In this document: positions 22,291 to 33,490 of the stretch, piece by piece
How positions within the stretch are numbered: position 1 is the stretch's first letter
Layout: each line of letters opens with the position of its first letter
Assembly: GCA_025331435.1 (NCBI GenBank)
Contig: JAIWNI010000104.1
Coordinates: forward strand, 36,185-100,184
Origin: Choanephora cucurbitarum
Taxonomy: Eukaryota; Mucoromycota; Mucoromycetes; Mucorales; Choanephoraceae
Direction: 5' to 3'
DNA: 64,000 nt
Program-made: the position numbers and the translations under genes
The notes under the pieces: generated by a model
The model's database searches: none
What the model was told of the DNA's origin: nothing
What the model saw: only the letters and a program-made list of their open reading frames with translations

Positions 22291-25200
22291 TTGCTATATA
22301 CATTCACGCCCATAAGCAAGCAACGAGAATAGCCTGACTATCCATTCCATCACTCGAAACAAAAGAAGATGTGACTCTTGATCAAGGGATGAACAATTTT
22401 GAGTACGACTATGTTGATTCTCATTCAATAGTAAAATATAACCGGCACTTACGTTGTTCGTTTTGTTTAAAAAAGACGAGTCCATCGTATCGCGAATCAT
22501 GCAATTCAAAAGTTTTGTTGTTTTCTGATTCACTAGTATGTCACATATATTATTGTTATTGGCATTTGGCAAGTGTAAATACTGTGATCATCAATGCTTG
22601 AAGCTTCTGGGGTTACCATGTTTAATATGGATTGTATAATTAAGTTGGTGGAGTCCATCACTTTTTATGCGTAAAACTTGAAGCATATTTAATTCTATAG
22701 TGTTTGAAAACGAGGTTGTTCTTCTGTCTATTTCGAAAATAAAAAGCTGAGACTGTCTAAGCAATAATCATCTAGGAAGTCTATGTCAGTGCTAGGTTCT
22801 GTGAGGTAAGCGGCACGAAACTATCTTATATATTAAAGTGGTGATGAATTGAGACAGATACATGAGTACTGGTAAAGTGATTGACTATTGGTAGTTTTTG
22901 AATTGCTATTGCATGACAGACAGGCAGATTCTACAAAAGGTAAAAAAGATGATTATAGCATACTATTATAAGGTCAAGATTATGATCATAAACACGAACC
23001 AGTCTAGTTTGTTGAGCATCATAAAAATATTGTCCACAAACAAAAATATTAAAGGTATAAAACTAAGAGCGAAAATAAGAACAGTGGTAAGGCAATAAGA
23101 AAAGTTGTTAGAAAGAGAAGAGTTTTATAGAAAAGAATAAAAGAGAAAAAATTAGTTTCCGTGAAAAATAGGAAAATATTATATATGAAACATAGTTTTT
23201 AACCACAATTTGGGTGGTCCTCTCTTTTAATCGACTTATAGTTATCGATTTCCTTATATGGAAGTCAATATTTCTCATTTAAACCAGTCATTGTTTGTCC
23301 TACGCATCTTATATTTTGTATCATCTCTTGCATTTCTTATACTTTCTTTAAATATTGTTGTGAATGTCAGAATGAAACAAAGAAATCCTTTAGAACTTGT
23401 ATAGTTTATTAAAGAAAAATCGGATGTCGTTTATAGCTATGGATTATCTAGGTATTTATATCTTTCAGGTCGGATGAACTAATTCTTCCATTTAGAGAAT
23501 ATCAAGGAATCTACTTTAATATCGAGGATACGGAACAGTATATCATTGACCATGTCTCAGATATTCAGTCTACTCAGCTCTCAGGTCGTAGCTGATCTAA
23601 GATGGTAAGATAGGCAGAAATTAATTTAATAAAATCTTTAGCACCATCTTGTCATTTTCATTGTCACCTCAATCCTGATTCGGTATAGCTGATATCAACA
23701 GTCATCCACATCGATAAGGCCTGAGTCCCAAGAGCTAATTGGTCTTTTTGATATATGATCTATTTTGTCTCTCAAGTTAGCATAATATTAGAATCGAAAT
23801 CTAAAAGATAGATAGATGAAGTAGACATTGATCCATTACAGTTACTCTATTTCTATTCTAGACTTTATATCCAGATATAGCATGTATTAATGATACAGTG
23901 TATTATTTATTTCGTAATCAGTATATAAATTCTAAATGTTCACAACAAATATCATTGTTAGATAGAATTAATGAAAAGGACATCTCTAAAAAAGCATCCC
24001 TCCTTTCTTCCTTTCTCTTTAAAACCCATTACGACACCGTTCATGCTCAACCAAAACATTCGCTATTTCTGACGATATTTGCTGAAAGTTAATTAGTGAA
24101 CGACCAAAATTTGTTCTCATCTGTAGTCAATTGTGACAAAATGACGATGAGCCCTTTTAATATTCTCATGCTTTTCTTTATTTTTGATAGCGCTTTTCTC
24201 TTTTTCAAAACAAAAATGCTACACTATATTGTCAACTAGAATGAAGTCTGCTTCTGCTTTGATAAAACTACCGTTTGTTTTTGCTCGTCTCTAATCTGCT
24301 TATCGAATGTTCCTTTTCTTGGCTCAATTGATTGCATATTGTATGGAATTAATTATTTAGACCTCATTCAAAGACGTTTGAAAACTCTAGTCTGTCTTAA
24401 TTACAGACAGTCTAATACTGCGAGCAACCTCGTTCAACCTCAACTGTTATCTAAACATTCTAAATCCATCATCTTCTACTGCAGTACATCTTTGGCTCTT
24501 ACAATTAATCTTGGGATACACCTGCTAACGCTGGTTAACATCAAAATCTAGTTTTTAGACTCCTATCCTAACTGCAAAAGGCTGTCTTCATCCACAAAAG
24601 CATGTCTTTCTAAATGATGATGACTGTTTAGGCCAAATAATCAACTGTGAGTGTCTTTACATAACTTTGTCACGAATTACCTTTCTTTCAACTTTGGCTA
24701 ACATAAATCAATCAACATCATTTTCTCTCTTCATTTTAGTTCACTTGCCCACTATTGCTCATTTCCTATAACCTCTGCTCTGTCTTTTACTCCTTTTTGC
24801 CAACCCTTGTCAAAATATCTTGTGGTTGCACTTTTGAGAAGTCCATTTTTGTTGTACAAGACTTTTACTTGCTTTCTCTAAGTTGGGTATGCCACTGATC
24901 TTGACATCACGCATGTTGCTTCACAATCTTGAACAAAGTGAACTGCCTAAGCGCACAAACAAATGTAACCTTCATGTTTTATATCAGCAAAGCTGTGTAA
25001 TTATTTTTTTCTAACTTCTACCATTCAAATAGCTACTCATGTTCTTCTTTCTGCCAAACTTGACTTCAAGTGTTCAAGAATCTCATCATCGTCAACCGAT
25101 GCGTCTCTCATTGGGTACATCATGTCAATCCTCGGTATTGCATGATGTCAACAATCCTGAATCTTGAGGTCTAAAACTTACTAGACTCGACTAAACTGAT

Positions 25201-26955
25201 TTATCTTGCTTCAAGTTATTTGGAAAAAAGTAGCAAAATTATTTCCGCATTCACGCGTGGCCTTTTTTTTTTTACATAAGCCTTTGTTCAGTTTGCTTGG
25301 CTGGTCCATCGCTTCCACTCTTATGGTCTATTTTTCTTGCGCTTTCTACTGCTGCTTTTGGGATGGCTCACAACTCTCGCTGTAGTTAGGTTTAACGAAA
25401 AAGTTGAAACGTCTACCGTCACTAATTCAACCCACTTCATATAGAAAGTGAATCAATCTCAGTTTAAGCTTATCGAAATGTAAGCCCATCTTGTTTTTTA
25501 TGATACCATAATCGACCAAAGTACTTTATTTATTTGCTTTTAGACAACCCGAATGAATTGTTATTTGATTCCACGGTTTTGTGCACATATGCTCTTCTGA
25601 TGACAAGCACCCAACTAAGTCTCCTCTCTTCCCTCGGGTAAACGTGATCAAACCTATAGAGCGGATTAGATCGGAAGCAAGGCTAATACCGGAAACAAAG
25701 CTAATGAGGTGTCCATATATAGTAGCCTAAAGGATCTACAATTTATACAAAAAATAAAGTTTTTCTATTTGCTTAAATTAACAAATCAGAATACATTATA
25801 TCTGACCTAAAGAAGTATGACATATACCAAATATGACCTAAATTTCATTGATCTCGATATGAATAATTAAAACTTGCTCAGTCGGAATCACTTAGTTACT
25901 GAAAACTGATTTGTTCGTCTATACCTAAGCCATAATTGTTACCGGAAAGGAAAAAATTTAACCGAAGATATCAAGCATTATAATTTGCTTGATTGTTTTT
26001 CTCATCTGCTAATTCAACTGTGCAGTGCCACTAAAATGGAGTATATACACTGATTTCAACTGAGTCTTTTAAAGAAATCGACTGTGGTGCTCACTTTAGG
26101 ATACACCGTAAATAACTGTGTGAACTCACCTCCTTTGACACACTCAACCACAAGAAATTATACACTCCGTGCGCTGTGGTGAAATAGAGTTCAATCAATT
26201 GGTTGGTTCATATTTTACTCACGAACTTTAAAACTTTATCAGAACAAACAAACATTTGTCTGAGAGTAAAAAGTATATTTCTTTTACCCTGCAAGACTAC
26301 TCTTGTAACTTCTGACATACTTTAGTTCAGAATGCTTAACGAAAAAAAAGATAACAAAATTAACATCTCAGATGCCCTCCAAAAAAAAGGTACAAAAAGA
26401 TTGACACCTGTAAGAATTACAGACTACGGATGCGAATAGAGGAAATTCTTGAAGTCTCAACAGACTAGCAAGTTCTGTTTGGCTTAGCAAACGCTGAATT
26501 AGTTCGACAAATTCTCAAAATAAAGCGTTTAGGCTTTTCTCCCTCGAGGTATGTTGACTTGAAACCAATTGTGCTTGACTAACTGAATATACAGAACCGA
26601 TTTAGCTTGTGTCTCTCACACATTAGCATTACAAACCTCTTTCTCTTTTAAAAATTATACGCTTTATCTAAGTTGTTTGCACCCCTTTTTGGAGAAAAAA
26701 GGATACAAACGCAAGCAACTACAAGATCATGACAAAGTAAAAGATTTACTCGAGCTCTACGGAAATCATAAGATTTTAAGATTTGCACTAACCACAAACT
26801 GTCTGGCTGCAATGAAGTTTTTGGGCTTCTCAAATCGGACGACAAGCGAAAGATTTTGGAAATTTTAGACAAGAAGATGAGAATATTTTTTTAGATTTTT
26901 AGTCATTTTATAATTTTTTTATGATGTTATAAGCAACGGTTAGATAAATTTAAAG
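22291..26955. other. AT-rich stretch without recognised genes
   Basis: About 4.7 kb with only short ORFs (at most 92 codons) and no recognisable protein domain, tRNA-like structure or matched terminal repeats. A possible LTR-like start at 23356 (TGTTGTGAATG) was considered, but no duplication supports it. It may consist of old, fully decayed elements. Confidence 0.5.
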
Positions 26956-26959
26956 TATG

Positions 26960-28379
26960 AATATAGATCAGATTGCTTTTTTTTTTGGAAGTTTCTTCTT
27001 GCACCAGTTTGCTTGCATAATCGAAGATTGAGCTCAAGAAAGAAACATTTTTCTGGCTATCAACCTCAGCTAGTTCCAAGAGGGTTCTACAACTGTTTAT
27101 CAACAGTTTGCTTCTTTCACTGGCTGTTACAGTTGATAAACTTTCTTCTTCTTCTTCTTCTTCTTCTTCATCGCATGGTATATCGTTTGTAGTCTCCAGG
27201 ATATGACATGACTCATTGTTCTCGTCTTCTATTATCTATTCTCCTGTTTTGAGATGTATACCCCAAAGAGAGAGATGCTCGTTGATTTCAGCAAGAACGT
27301 CAGAATCTTCTCTCCTGGCAATTTCTGCGTCATCCACAGAGCAACTACGTGGAGCAAAGAGACCAGTGTGCAAGTAGCAGTTTGCTACCGTTGCAGAGGA
27401 CACACGGCTTCATGCAAGCTTAATATCTCGCATGCCCTGAAACTGATCTTTGTAAAAGAAGTTCTTCTTCTTGTTGTTTCTTCGGTCTACAGACAAAGTG
27501 AGATTATACCTATCACCTAGAGACCATTCAACTGCATTGGACAAATTGTCATTTAGCATAGCTATGCAATACTTGAGGGCGGCAGCAAGATACTGTATTT
27601 TACCATAACAAATGTGCTTTTAGCTTTAAAGATATTCAACTTACAATGCCTACATACCTATACTGCTTCTTGAAACTGGCGATAACTCCAGCATCCAAAG
27701 GCTGGAAGTGTGATGTTATGTCGGGAAGCAGATACACAAACTGAACATTAGACAGCTGAAGTTCGGAATCGTAAACAGCAGCATTATCTTACAGAACAAG
27801 TACATTGCGGAGACGTTCTTTCATCTTTGCATGAAATGCCCTGAAGTAATGAACAAAAATGCTTTTTGTCATCGAAGCATTTTTGTTGTGATAGTAATGA
27901 TTGTGCCTAAGATCAGAAGCTTCAAAGAAGAATGATTATATTGTAAGGTATAAGGGTTATTGAAAATTCCAAAATACCATTTTTTCCTTTGAAAGAGACA
28001 GGCTTTTCAGATTTGGCAATAATAAAAGCCTCTTCTTTACTGGAACCATCAGCGTTGCACATAAAGCCGATTGTTACTCTAGTTTCATCAACCTTAGTGT
28101 CTGCAATGCCTCTGGCTGAGATAGTTTTTGAGGGACCTGACGATAGAAGAGACCTGTTTCCTCAAAGCTGAATACATCTCTTCTATCGTAGTTTGCAATC
28201 AAAACTTTGAATTCTTCAATATGAGCTACAAGTTCAGGACCACTTAAGTCTACTGATCTTGCTTCGCCGTTCATTATGCGACATTTAAGAATGTTACGAT
28301 TCATAAACCTATCAAACCATCCGTTTGAGAAGGCTAGCATGGGCTCACCATTCGAAAGGAGAGGCTCCGACATGCAAAG
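26960..28379 (-). pseudogene. pogo/CENP-B-like transposase, C-terminal part (downstream of the gypsy insertion)
   Basis: Continues, in frame, the gene portion at 33491-33932. The open frame to 28074 contains AFSNGWFDRFMNRN, the second HTH of CENP-B/Tc5-type DNA binding, and VFSFEETGLFYRQVP, where the first acidic residue of the DDE_1 domain normally lies; here it reads FEET rather than the usual N-x-D-E-T. Further on in other frames are DNAAVYDSELQLSNVQFVYL (about 27720-27780, second Asp) and DITSHFQPLDAGVIASFKKQ (about 27670-27720). A Glu-rich tract encoded by a (TTC)n repeat at 27143-27169 and a leucine-rich end reach about 26960. A stop just before DNAAV and at least two frame changes show the gene was already decaying or has decayed since. 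Confidence 0.75.
27143..27169. repeat. (TTC)n microsatellite, 9 units
   Basis: Nine trinucleotide units on +. On the minus strand they read GAA and encode a run of Glu near the C-terminus of the pogo-like transposase. This makes the microsatellite coding in origin. Confidence 0.85.
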
Positions 28380-28605
28380 TAAAATAAGAAGAAGGTAACG
28401 GGGATTCAATCAAAAAGAGAAACTATAGTCACAGGAAAATAAAGAGAGTGTTTTTATATTTTCTTGTTACAAAGATGATGTCTCTTTATTTATTGATGAG
28501 TTGGGTATTTATATATTCTGAGAGATGTGTACGGAATTTACTAGAATTCACTACAATCTGGAAGGAGTACCGATTCAAGGACCGATCGCTCCAGCGCTCA
28601 CGACA
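28380..28605 (-). repeat. 3' LTR of gypsy element 1 (226 bp)
   Basis: On the coding strand it begins TGTCGTGAGC and ends CTTATTTTA. It matches 33265-33490 except at about two bases near its end. The integrase frame runs about 31 bp into it, stopping at 28575. Confidence 0.93.
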
Positions 28606-29795
28606 TCCGGGGGGTTTGAGAGGGCAATGTCCTCATTGTGCAAGAGAGGCTTCATACGAGATGCGTGGACATTCTTCATAGTCTGGTTGCTTACAATATC
28701 AACCACGTTGAACCGATCAGTCGAGAGAACCTCAGATATGCGGAAGGGTTCACGGAAGCGAGGAGTCAATTTTCCAGATCGACCACGAGCAGCATTAGAG
28801 GCAACAGGACAGTTTACCAACACGAGATCTCCCAGAACAAGCTCAGGCCGAGTGCGGTGTTCATTGAACTTCAGAGCATTGGCAGTTTGCGTCTTTCGAT
28901 TTTCATTCTGAATGAGGGCAAGTGCGTGTTGTAGGAATTCCTTCATTTGTAGATCATATTCGCCCAAAGGGAGTTGTACGGTGTCCAAGTCTGGAGACGC
29001 TAGCAGCCGAGCTTCACGACCATGTTCGATACTGAAGGGTGTATACTTAATGACTTGGTGTAGAGTTGAGTTGTAAGCGAGTTGGAACTCGGAGAGGTGT
29101 ATATCCCAAGTGTCTTGGTTGCGATTGAGCTCGAGGTAGGACGTCAGCATGTTCTTTAGTGTTTCCATGAACCGTTCGACCAACCCGTTGGAGCTGGCAT
29201 GATAAGCGGGACAGAACCTTTGTTCAATCTTGAGATAGTTTGCCAAAGACCGTATGAGAGTCCCCGAGTAAGGAGAGCCATTGTCACTAATCAGAACGCG
29301 GAAGAGCCCATGTTCACCAATGATTTTTGAGAGAAACCTAATCACGTTTTTATCATTATTCTCAGGGACAGCAAAGAGACACACGTATCTTGAGAAGATA
29401 CACTGGAACACCATTATGTAGCGGTTACCAAGACGGGAAGGCGGAAGAGGGCCGAAAGTATCTACAGCAATTGTATCAAAGGGATGTGTAGCTGAGTTCG
29501 AGTGAGCCAATCTTGTATGTCCGAGTGTGTGGTTGGTGCGCTTCGTACGTCGACAAACTTCACATTGGTTGACCTTCTCAGTGACCCATTGTTTGAGACC
29601 AGGGAGGTAGTAGAGCCGAGAGAACCGTTGCAGAGTGCGACCAATACCGAGATGCCCAGAAGTAGGGTTAGAGTGCAGCAGATCGAACAAGTCATCCTGT
29701 AGAGACGCAGGCAAGACGGGGCGGGGGCCAAAGAAGAGGATACCAGACTCGTCTTGAAACCCGCCGGAAGGGAACTGCGACGTAGCTTTTGGCAA
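28575..29795 (-). CDS. Gypsy 1 integrase region of pol (frameshifted from RT)
   Basis: The frame of about 406 codons carries the integrase that inserts the cDNA into host DNA. It shows the N-terminal HHCC zinc finger (LLHSNPTSGHLGIGRTLQ...CEVCRRTK), the catalytic core with VDTFGPLP (first Asp), LISDNGSPYSG (second Asp) and NGLVERFMETLKNML (Glu), and a C-terminal GPY/F-like module (LTPRFREPFRISEVL). It lies one frame away from RT, the shift falling around 29740-29800, where both frames still read plausible sequence. A natural gypsy pol is one frame, so a single-base indel is the likely cause. The frame ends inside the 3' LTR. Confidence 0.9.
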   Translation of the reverse strand: MPKATSQFPSGGFQDESGILFFGPRPVLPASLQDDLFDLLHSNPTSGHLGIGRTLQRFSRLYYLPGLKQWVTEKVNQCEVCRRTKRTNHTLGHTRLAHSNSATHPFDTIAVDTFGPLPPSRLGNRYIMVFQCIFSRYVCLFAVPENNDKNVIRFLSKIIGEHGLFRVLISDNGSPYSGTLIRSLANYLKIEQRFCPAYHASSNGLVERFMETLKNMLTSYLELNRNQDTWDIHLSEFQLAYNSTLHQVIKYTPFSIEHGREARLLASPDLDTVQLPLGEYDLQMKEFLQHALALIQNENRKTQTANALKFNEHRTRPELVLGDLVLVNCPVASNAARGRSGKLTPRFREPFRISEVLSTDRFNVVDIVSNQTMKNVHASRMKPLLHNEDIALSNPPDVVSAGAIGP

Positions 29796-31279
29796 TAAGG
29801 ATCGGACGCTTGGGCAGCCGCGATGTCAGAGGTTTGGATGGAGCAAATGACAGATGAACCAGAGACACGTTCAGCGACAGGGTAACGGCTGAGCGCATCA
29901 GTCCCAGCGTTTTTGGATCCCGGACGGTAGACAACATCGAAGTCATGTTGTTGTAGCAGGAGAGTCCAGCGAGCCAGGCGGCCACGGAGATCAGATGTTT
30001 TGCTATGATTCAGGAACTGCAAGGCGTGATGATCAGTGATGACCGTAAAACGAGTGCCGGTCAGGTAATGTGCGAATTTTTTAATTCCCCAAACGATAGC
30101 GAGGGCTTCAACTTCAGTAACACCATAGTTACGTTCTGCAGGAGTAAGCGCGCGGGACGCAAACGCAACAGCATATGCACGGTTATTCTGCGGATCACGT
30201 TGACAGAGGATGACACCAATACCTGCAGTGCATGCGCCATCGGTATGGAGTTCGAATGGACGCAAGAAATCAGGGAAACGAAGCACCGGAGCCGAGAGAA
30301 GAGACCGCTTGAGAGCCAGATATGCCTCTTGTTGGGCAGTGGACCAGGACCAGGCAGCATCTTTCTTGAGAAGATCGTTCAACGGGGCAGCCAAAACAGA
30401 GAACTTGCTGATGAAAAACCTATAGTAGCCAGCTAGACCAAGGAATGAACGAAGGGACTCCAAGTCGGTAGGTTGAGGGAAGTCCGCGACTGCTCGAACC
30501 TTTTCAGGATCTGTGTGCAGGCCCGCAGAACTAATAACATACCCGAGGAAGGAAATTCGATCATTAGCGAACTTACATTTCTTGAGATTGGCCGTCAGTG
30601 AGGCTTGACGGAGGCGAGTCAGAACCGAGCGGAGGTCACGCAGATGTTGTTCGAAAGATGGGCTAAAGCAAATGATGTCGTCGAGATAGACCAGACAAAC
30701 CTGCCATTTTAGGCCAGCCAAAACTGAGTCCATAAGGCGTTGCATGGTAGCTGGAGCATTCGTAAGGCCAAAGGGCATGCGTACAAACTCATAGAGACCA
30801 CTGCGGCAGATGAAAGCAGACTTGGGCTTAGAGGCATCATCAAGCTCGATTTGCCAGTAGCTGGAAGTGAGGTCCAGAGTTGAGAAGACCTTAGCTTGGT
30901 CCAGACTATGAACTGTGTCATCAATTCGTGGTAATGGGTATACGTCCCTAGTAGTAACAGCGTTCAGACGGCGGTAGTCCACGCAAAATCTAGGAGAACC
31001 ATCGTGCTTGCGGACAAGAACAACGGGTGAAGCCCAGGGCGAGCTGCTTGGCCGGATGATACCTTGCTGTAACATATCGTCTATGAGGGAATCAATGGTG
31101 TCGTTTTCAGCCGCGGATGCTCTGTGAGGAGGTTGGGCTAGAGGTTTAGAATCACCTGTATCTATAGAGTGTTGCACCAGCGGCGTAGCGGTCGTTGGTT
31201 TTGAATCGAAGCAATCGGGGAACTCTTGTAGTAGCTCTTTCGTGGCTAGTCGTTCGGACTGCGACAGGTGCTGGCCAAT
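29740..31279 (-). CDS. Gypsy 1 reverse transcriptase and RNase H
   Basis: Follows the gag-protease frame without a shift; only the TAA at 31280-31282 separates them. The reverse transcriptase shows FCVDYRRLNAVT, VFSTLDLTSSYWQI, FVRMPFGLTNAPATMQ, and VYLDDI with the YLDD active site (about 30680). RNase H follows with FELHTDGACTAGIGVIL, EVEALAIVWGIKKF and VITDHHALQFL. The frame runs past 29740 into nonsense because of the shift before integrase. The first ATG is at 31177, but the frame is open up to the stop at 31280. Both enzymes appear complete. Confidence 0.92.
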
Positions 31280-33127
31280 TTAAGGTAAGAAATCAACACT
31301 AGCATTCCTTTTCCTACTGTTATCTTTCTGCTTGCTTATAGTAAATATTTGTAAAGAAGGGGACAAGTACTCGTAATTTGCAACGTGTTGACCTTTATTG
31401 ATATGTTTCATTTGACTATCTAAATTGGCTATTTTCACAGTAGTAATTCCATTCTTGTCAAAGTTGACAATACCGGCAGCTACAGCGAGAAGCTTCTCAC
31501 CAGCTGGGTCAGCAGGCGTAGAGACGAATGCAGCAGAGTTAGCGGGGCCAGAGATCTCCACGTATGCATGATGTTGAGCAGGCAGCTGTAGAGAGGAAAC
31601 CATAGAGCAGACCGAAGGGGCCACAGGAGAAGGATCAGGAGGAAAACCGGAAGAGAGACCAGAAGAGACCTTAGGGAAACGCAATTGGTTTCGACTCGTA
31701 TCTATAATCGCACCAAGGTGTTTCAGTTGAGGATACCCGAGGATGACCGGTTGTGAGAGAGAGTCCACCACATGGTATAGTAGTTCAACGCAGATGGGCT
31801 CAATCATAGTGCTAATGCGCACAGTGCCGCAAGAAGAGGCGTTGCTATTGTCAGCGATAGTGAAGCTTTCAGCAGTCGTCTTGTCGATGTCAACACCAAG
31901 CTTTTCGACCAAAGACCGACGAACGGCTGAGATGTTGGCACCCGTGTCCACCAAAGCTGAGGTTAGATGGCCTTGCAAGGTGATGTTAATACGAGGTGTA
32001 GACGATGAATCTCCAGTAGGTAAGGCGGTATCTAGTGTTGCGATAGTATGCGGAGGACCCGAGGCGAGTGGGTCATCTTCTATAGGTACTGCAGCGTATT
32101 GTACTGCGGGAGATGTGAACTGTACCGTGTTGACGGTTGCTTGAGCGAGGGCGTGAGAATCGTCATCCTGAGCATTGGCATCCATGTTGTTGATTGTCGT
32201 GTTGGGCCTGTTACGGCACTTCTTGCTAAAGTGGCCAACCATGAGGCAATGCCCACATATAGGGCGACCATCGCTTGCCCAGAGACGCATAGGGTCAGAC
32301 GACCGGGTGGTAGAACGTGGAGCACCGGCTCCACGAGAAGAGAACCGAGGCGGACCGCCCGCACCAGAGGAGCCAGAACCACGAGGACCAGAGAAGCCAG
32401 AGGTACCAGAGCGGTTGTTCTTGTGAAAAACGTCGATTTCCATCGGAGCAGGTCCAGGCGACGAGTTAACATGAAAGGAGGAACGTTCAGCAGAAGGGCC
32501 CTCCAGAGAGAGGCTGGCAAACTGCTGTTCAAGAATAGACTCATCGAGAGCTACCGATTCCTCGATGGAAACAGCCGACTCATTGATGGCAGACCATGAT
32601 GCGAGATGAGGAACATTTGGTAGGATGAGCTTGCGCATGTCAGGATTCATGACTCGAAGGTAGATTGAGCGGAGCGTCTCAGTTTCCAAAGAATGGCCTT
32701 CGGGAAAATCCAAAAGAACATCTTCGAAGACGACGGCAAATTGTCTGGACGGCATCTTACCTTGTCGAAGAGATTCCAGGCGATGGCGGACTTCTTGTTT
32801 GTGTTTTGCCGGAGGCACGCCATAAGTTTTGAGGAGGGCTTCCTTCAATTGAGACCAGGTCTGTGTGCGAGGAGAACGAGACACCCAATTGGCAACAGTT
32901 GGAGGTAGGTAGGGAGCGATATGTCTGAGCTTCTGTTCAGAGCTAAGACCCAGACGAGAGCATTGGCGATCATACTGGAGGAGCCAGTTGTTAATATTAT
33001 CCTTAGGATTGTAAGGGAAAATCAGGCCGCTGAGAGGAACCCGACTCTCAGTCAGCAATTGTGAGAGCAAGGCGTTCAGGGCAGATGAATTGAAAGCAGA
33101 CGATGATGTGTTGGACGAGGAAGACAT
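31280..33127 (-). CDS. Gypsy 1 gag and aspartic protease
   Basis: 615 residues from the ATG at 33125-33127. A capsid-like region (about 30-190, with WLLQYDRQCSRLGL and WSQLKEALLKTYG) is followed by a Gly/Ser/Arg-rich linker. One CCHC knuckle sits at residues 291-304 (C-x2-C-x4-H-x4-C), and a retropepsin-type protease carries ALVDTGANIS (Asp394) and VILGYPQLKHLGA. The frame ends at TAA (31280-31282) and continues open in the same frame into reverse transcriptase, so the stop either is a point mutation or is bypassed by readthrough to set the Gag-Pol ratio. Gag forms the particle; the protease matures it. Confidence 0.92.
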   Translation of the reverse strand: MSSSSNTSSSAFNSSALNALLSQLLTESRVPLSGLIFPYNPKDNINNWLLQYDRQCSRLGLSSEQKLRHIAPYLPPTVANWVSRSPRTQTWSQLKEALLKTYGVPPAKHKQEVRHRLESLRQGKMPSRQFAVVFEDVLLDFPEGHSLETETLRSIYLRVMNPDMRKLILPNVPHLASWSAINESAVSIEESVALDESILEQQFASLSLEGPSAERSSFHVNSSPGPAPMEIDVFHKNNRSGTSGFSGPRGSGSSGAGGPPRFSSRGAGAPRSTTRSSDPMRLWASDGRPICGHCLMVGHFSKKCRNRPNTTINNMDANAQDDDSHALAQATVNTVQFTSPAVQYAAVPIEDDPLASGPPHTIATLDTALPTGDSSSTPRINITLQGHLTSALVDTGANISAVRRSLVEKLGVDIDKTTAESFTIADNSNASSCGTVRISTMIEPICVELLYHVVDSLSQPVILGYPQLKHLGAIIDTSRNQLRFPKVSSGLSSGFPPDPSPVAPSVCSMVSSLQLPAQHHAYVEISGPANSAAFVSTPADPAGEKLLAVAAGIVNFDKNGITTVKIANLDSQMKHINKGQHVANYEYLSPSLQIFTISKQKDNSRKRNASVDFLP

Positions 33128-33247
33128 TGAGGAATAAGAGCGATAAACACTGATGAGAGACGAAGAGAATAGTCGAAAGTGATAAACACTGAGAGGGCTT
33201 ATTGGCAGATAGGTTGATCAGAAGGCACGAGTATGGGCGCGGGGAAA

Positions 33248-33264
33248 GAGCAGCTTCTCCACCA
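33248..33264 (-). other. Primer-binding site of gypsy element 1
   Basis: Directly inside the 5' LTR, the minus strand reads TGGTGGAGAAGCTGCTC. TGG after the LTR end is the usual start of a tRNA-primed site (complement of the CCA tail). I cannot name the tRNA. Confidence 0.75.
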
Positions 33265-33490
33265 TAAAATAAGAAGAGGGTAACGGGGATTCAATCAAAA
33301 AGGGAAACTATAGTCACAGGAAAATAAAGAGAGTGTTTTTATATTTTCTTGTTACAAAGATGATGTCTCTTTATTTATTGATGAGTTGGGTATTTATATA
33401 TTCTGAGAGATGTGTACGGAATTTACTAGAATTCACTACAATCTGGAAGGAGTACCGATTCAAGGACCGATCGCTCCAGCGCTCACGACA
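33265..33490 (-). repeat. 5' LTR of gypsy element 1 (226 bp)
   Basis: Same length as the 3' LTR at 28380-28605, with about two differences, which indicates recent insertion. Promoter and polyadenylation signals should lie here; on the minus strand a TATAAATA-like run occurs near 33395. Confidence 0.93.

Larger units (their letters stand above)
28380..33490 (-). mobile_element. Ty3/gypsy retrotransposon 1, 5,111 bp
   Basis: Two 226-bp LTRs (28380-28605 and 33265-33490) differ at about two positions. They flank a gag-protease-RT-RNaseH-integrase coding region on the minus strand, the gypsy order. The flanking 4-bp AAAG (28376-28379 and 33491-33494) is the target duplication. The insertion splits a pogo/CENP-B-like transposase gene, and removing the element with one duplication restores that gene's frame. 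Coding damage is limited to one in-frame stop and one frameshift. Confidence 0.93.

Noticed and set aside
22371..22601. Cys-containing ORF as a zinc protein
   Set aside because: The Cys spacing fits no known finger, and overlapping ORFs occur on both strands as expected by chance.
23356..23701. Possible solo LTR starting TGTTGTGAATG and ending ATATCAACA
   Set aside because: The ends could pair (TGTTG/CAACA), but the 5-bp flanks do not match and no second copy is present.
26590..26620. TACAGAACCGATTTAGCTTG as the left end of the pogo element
   Set aside because: It shares only a few bases with the candidate right end near 34110-34137, too few to call a terminal repeat.
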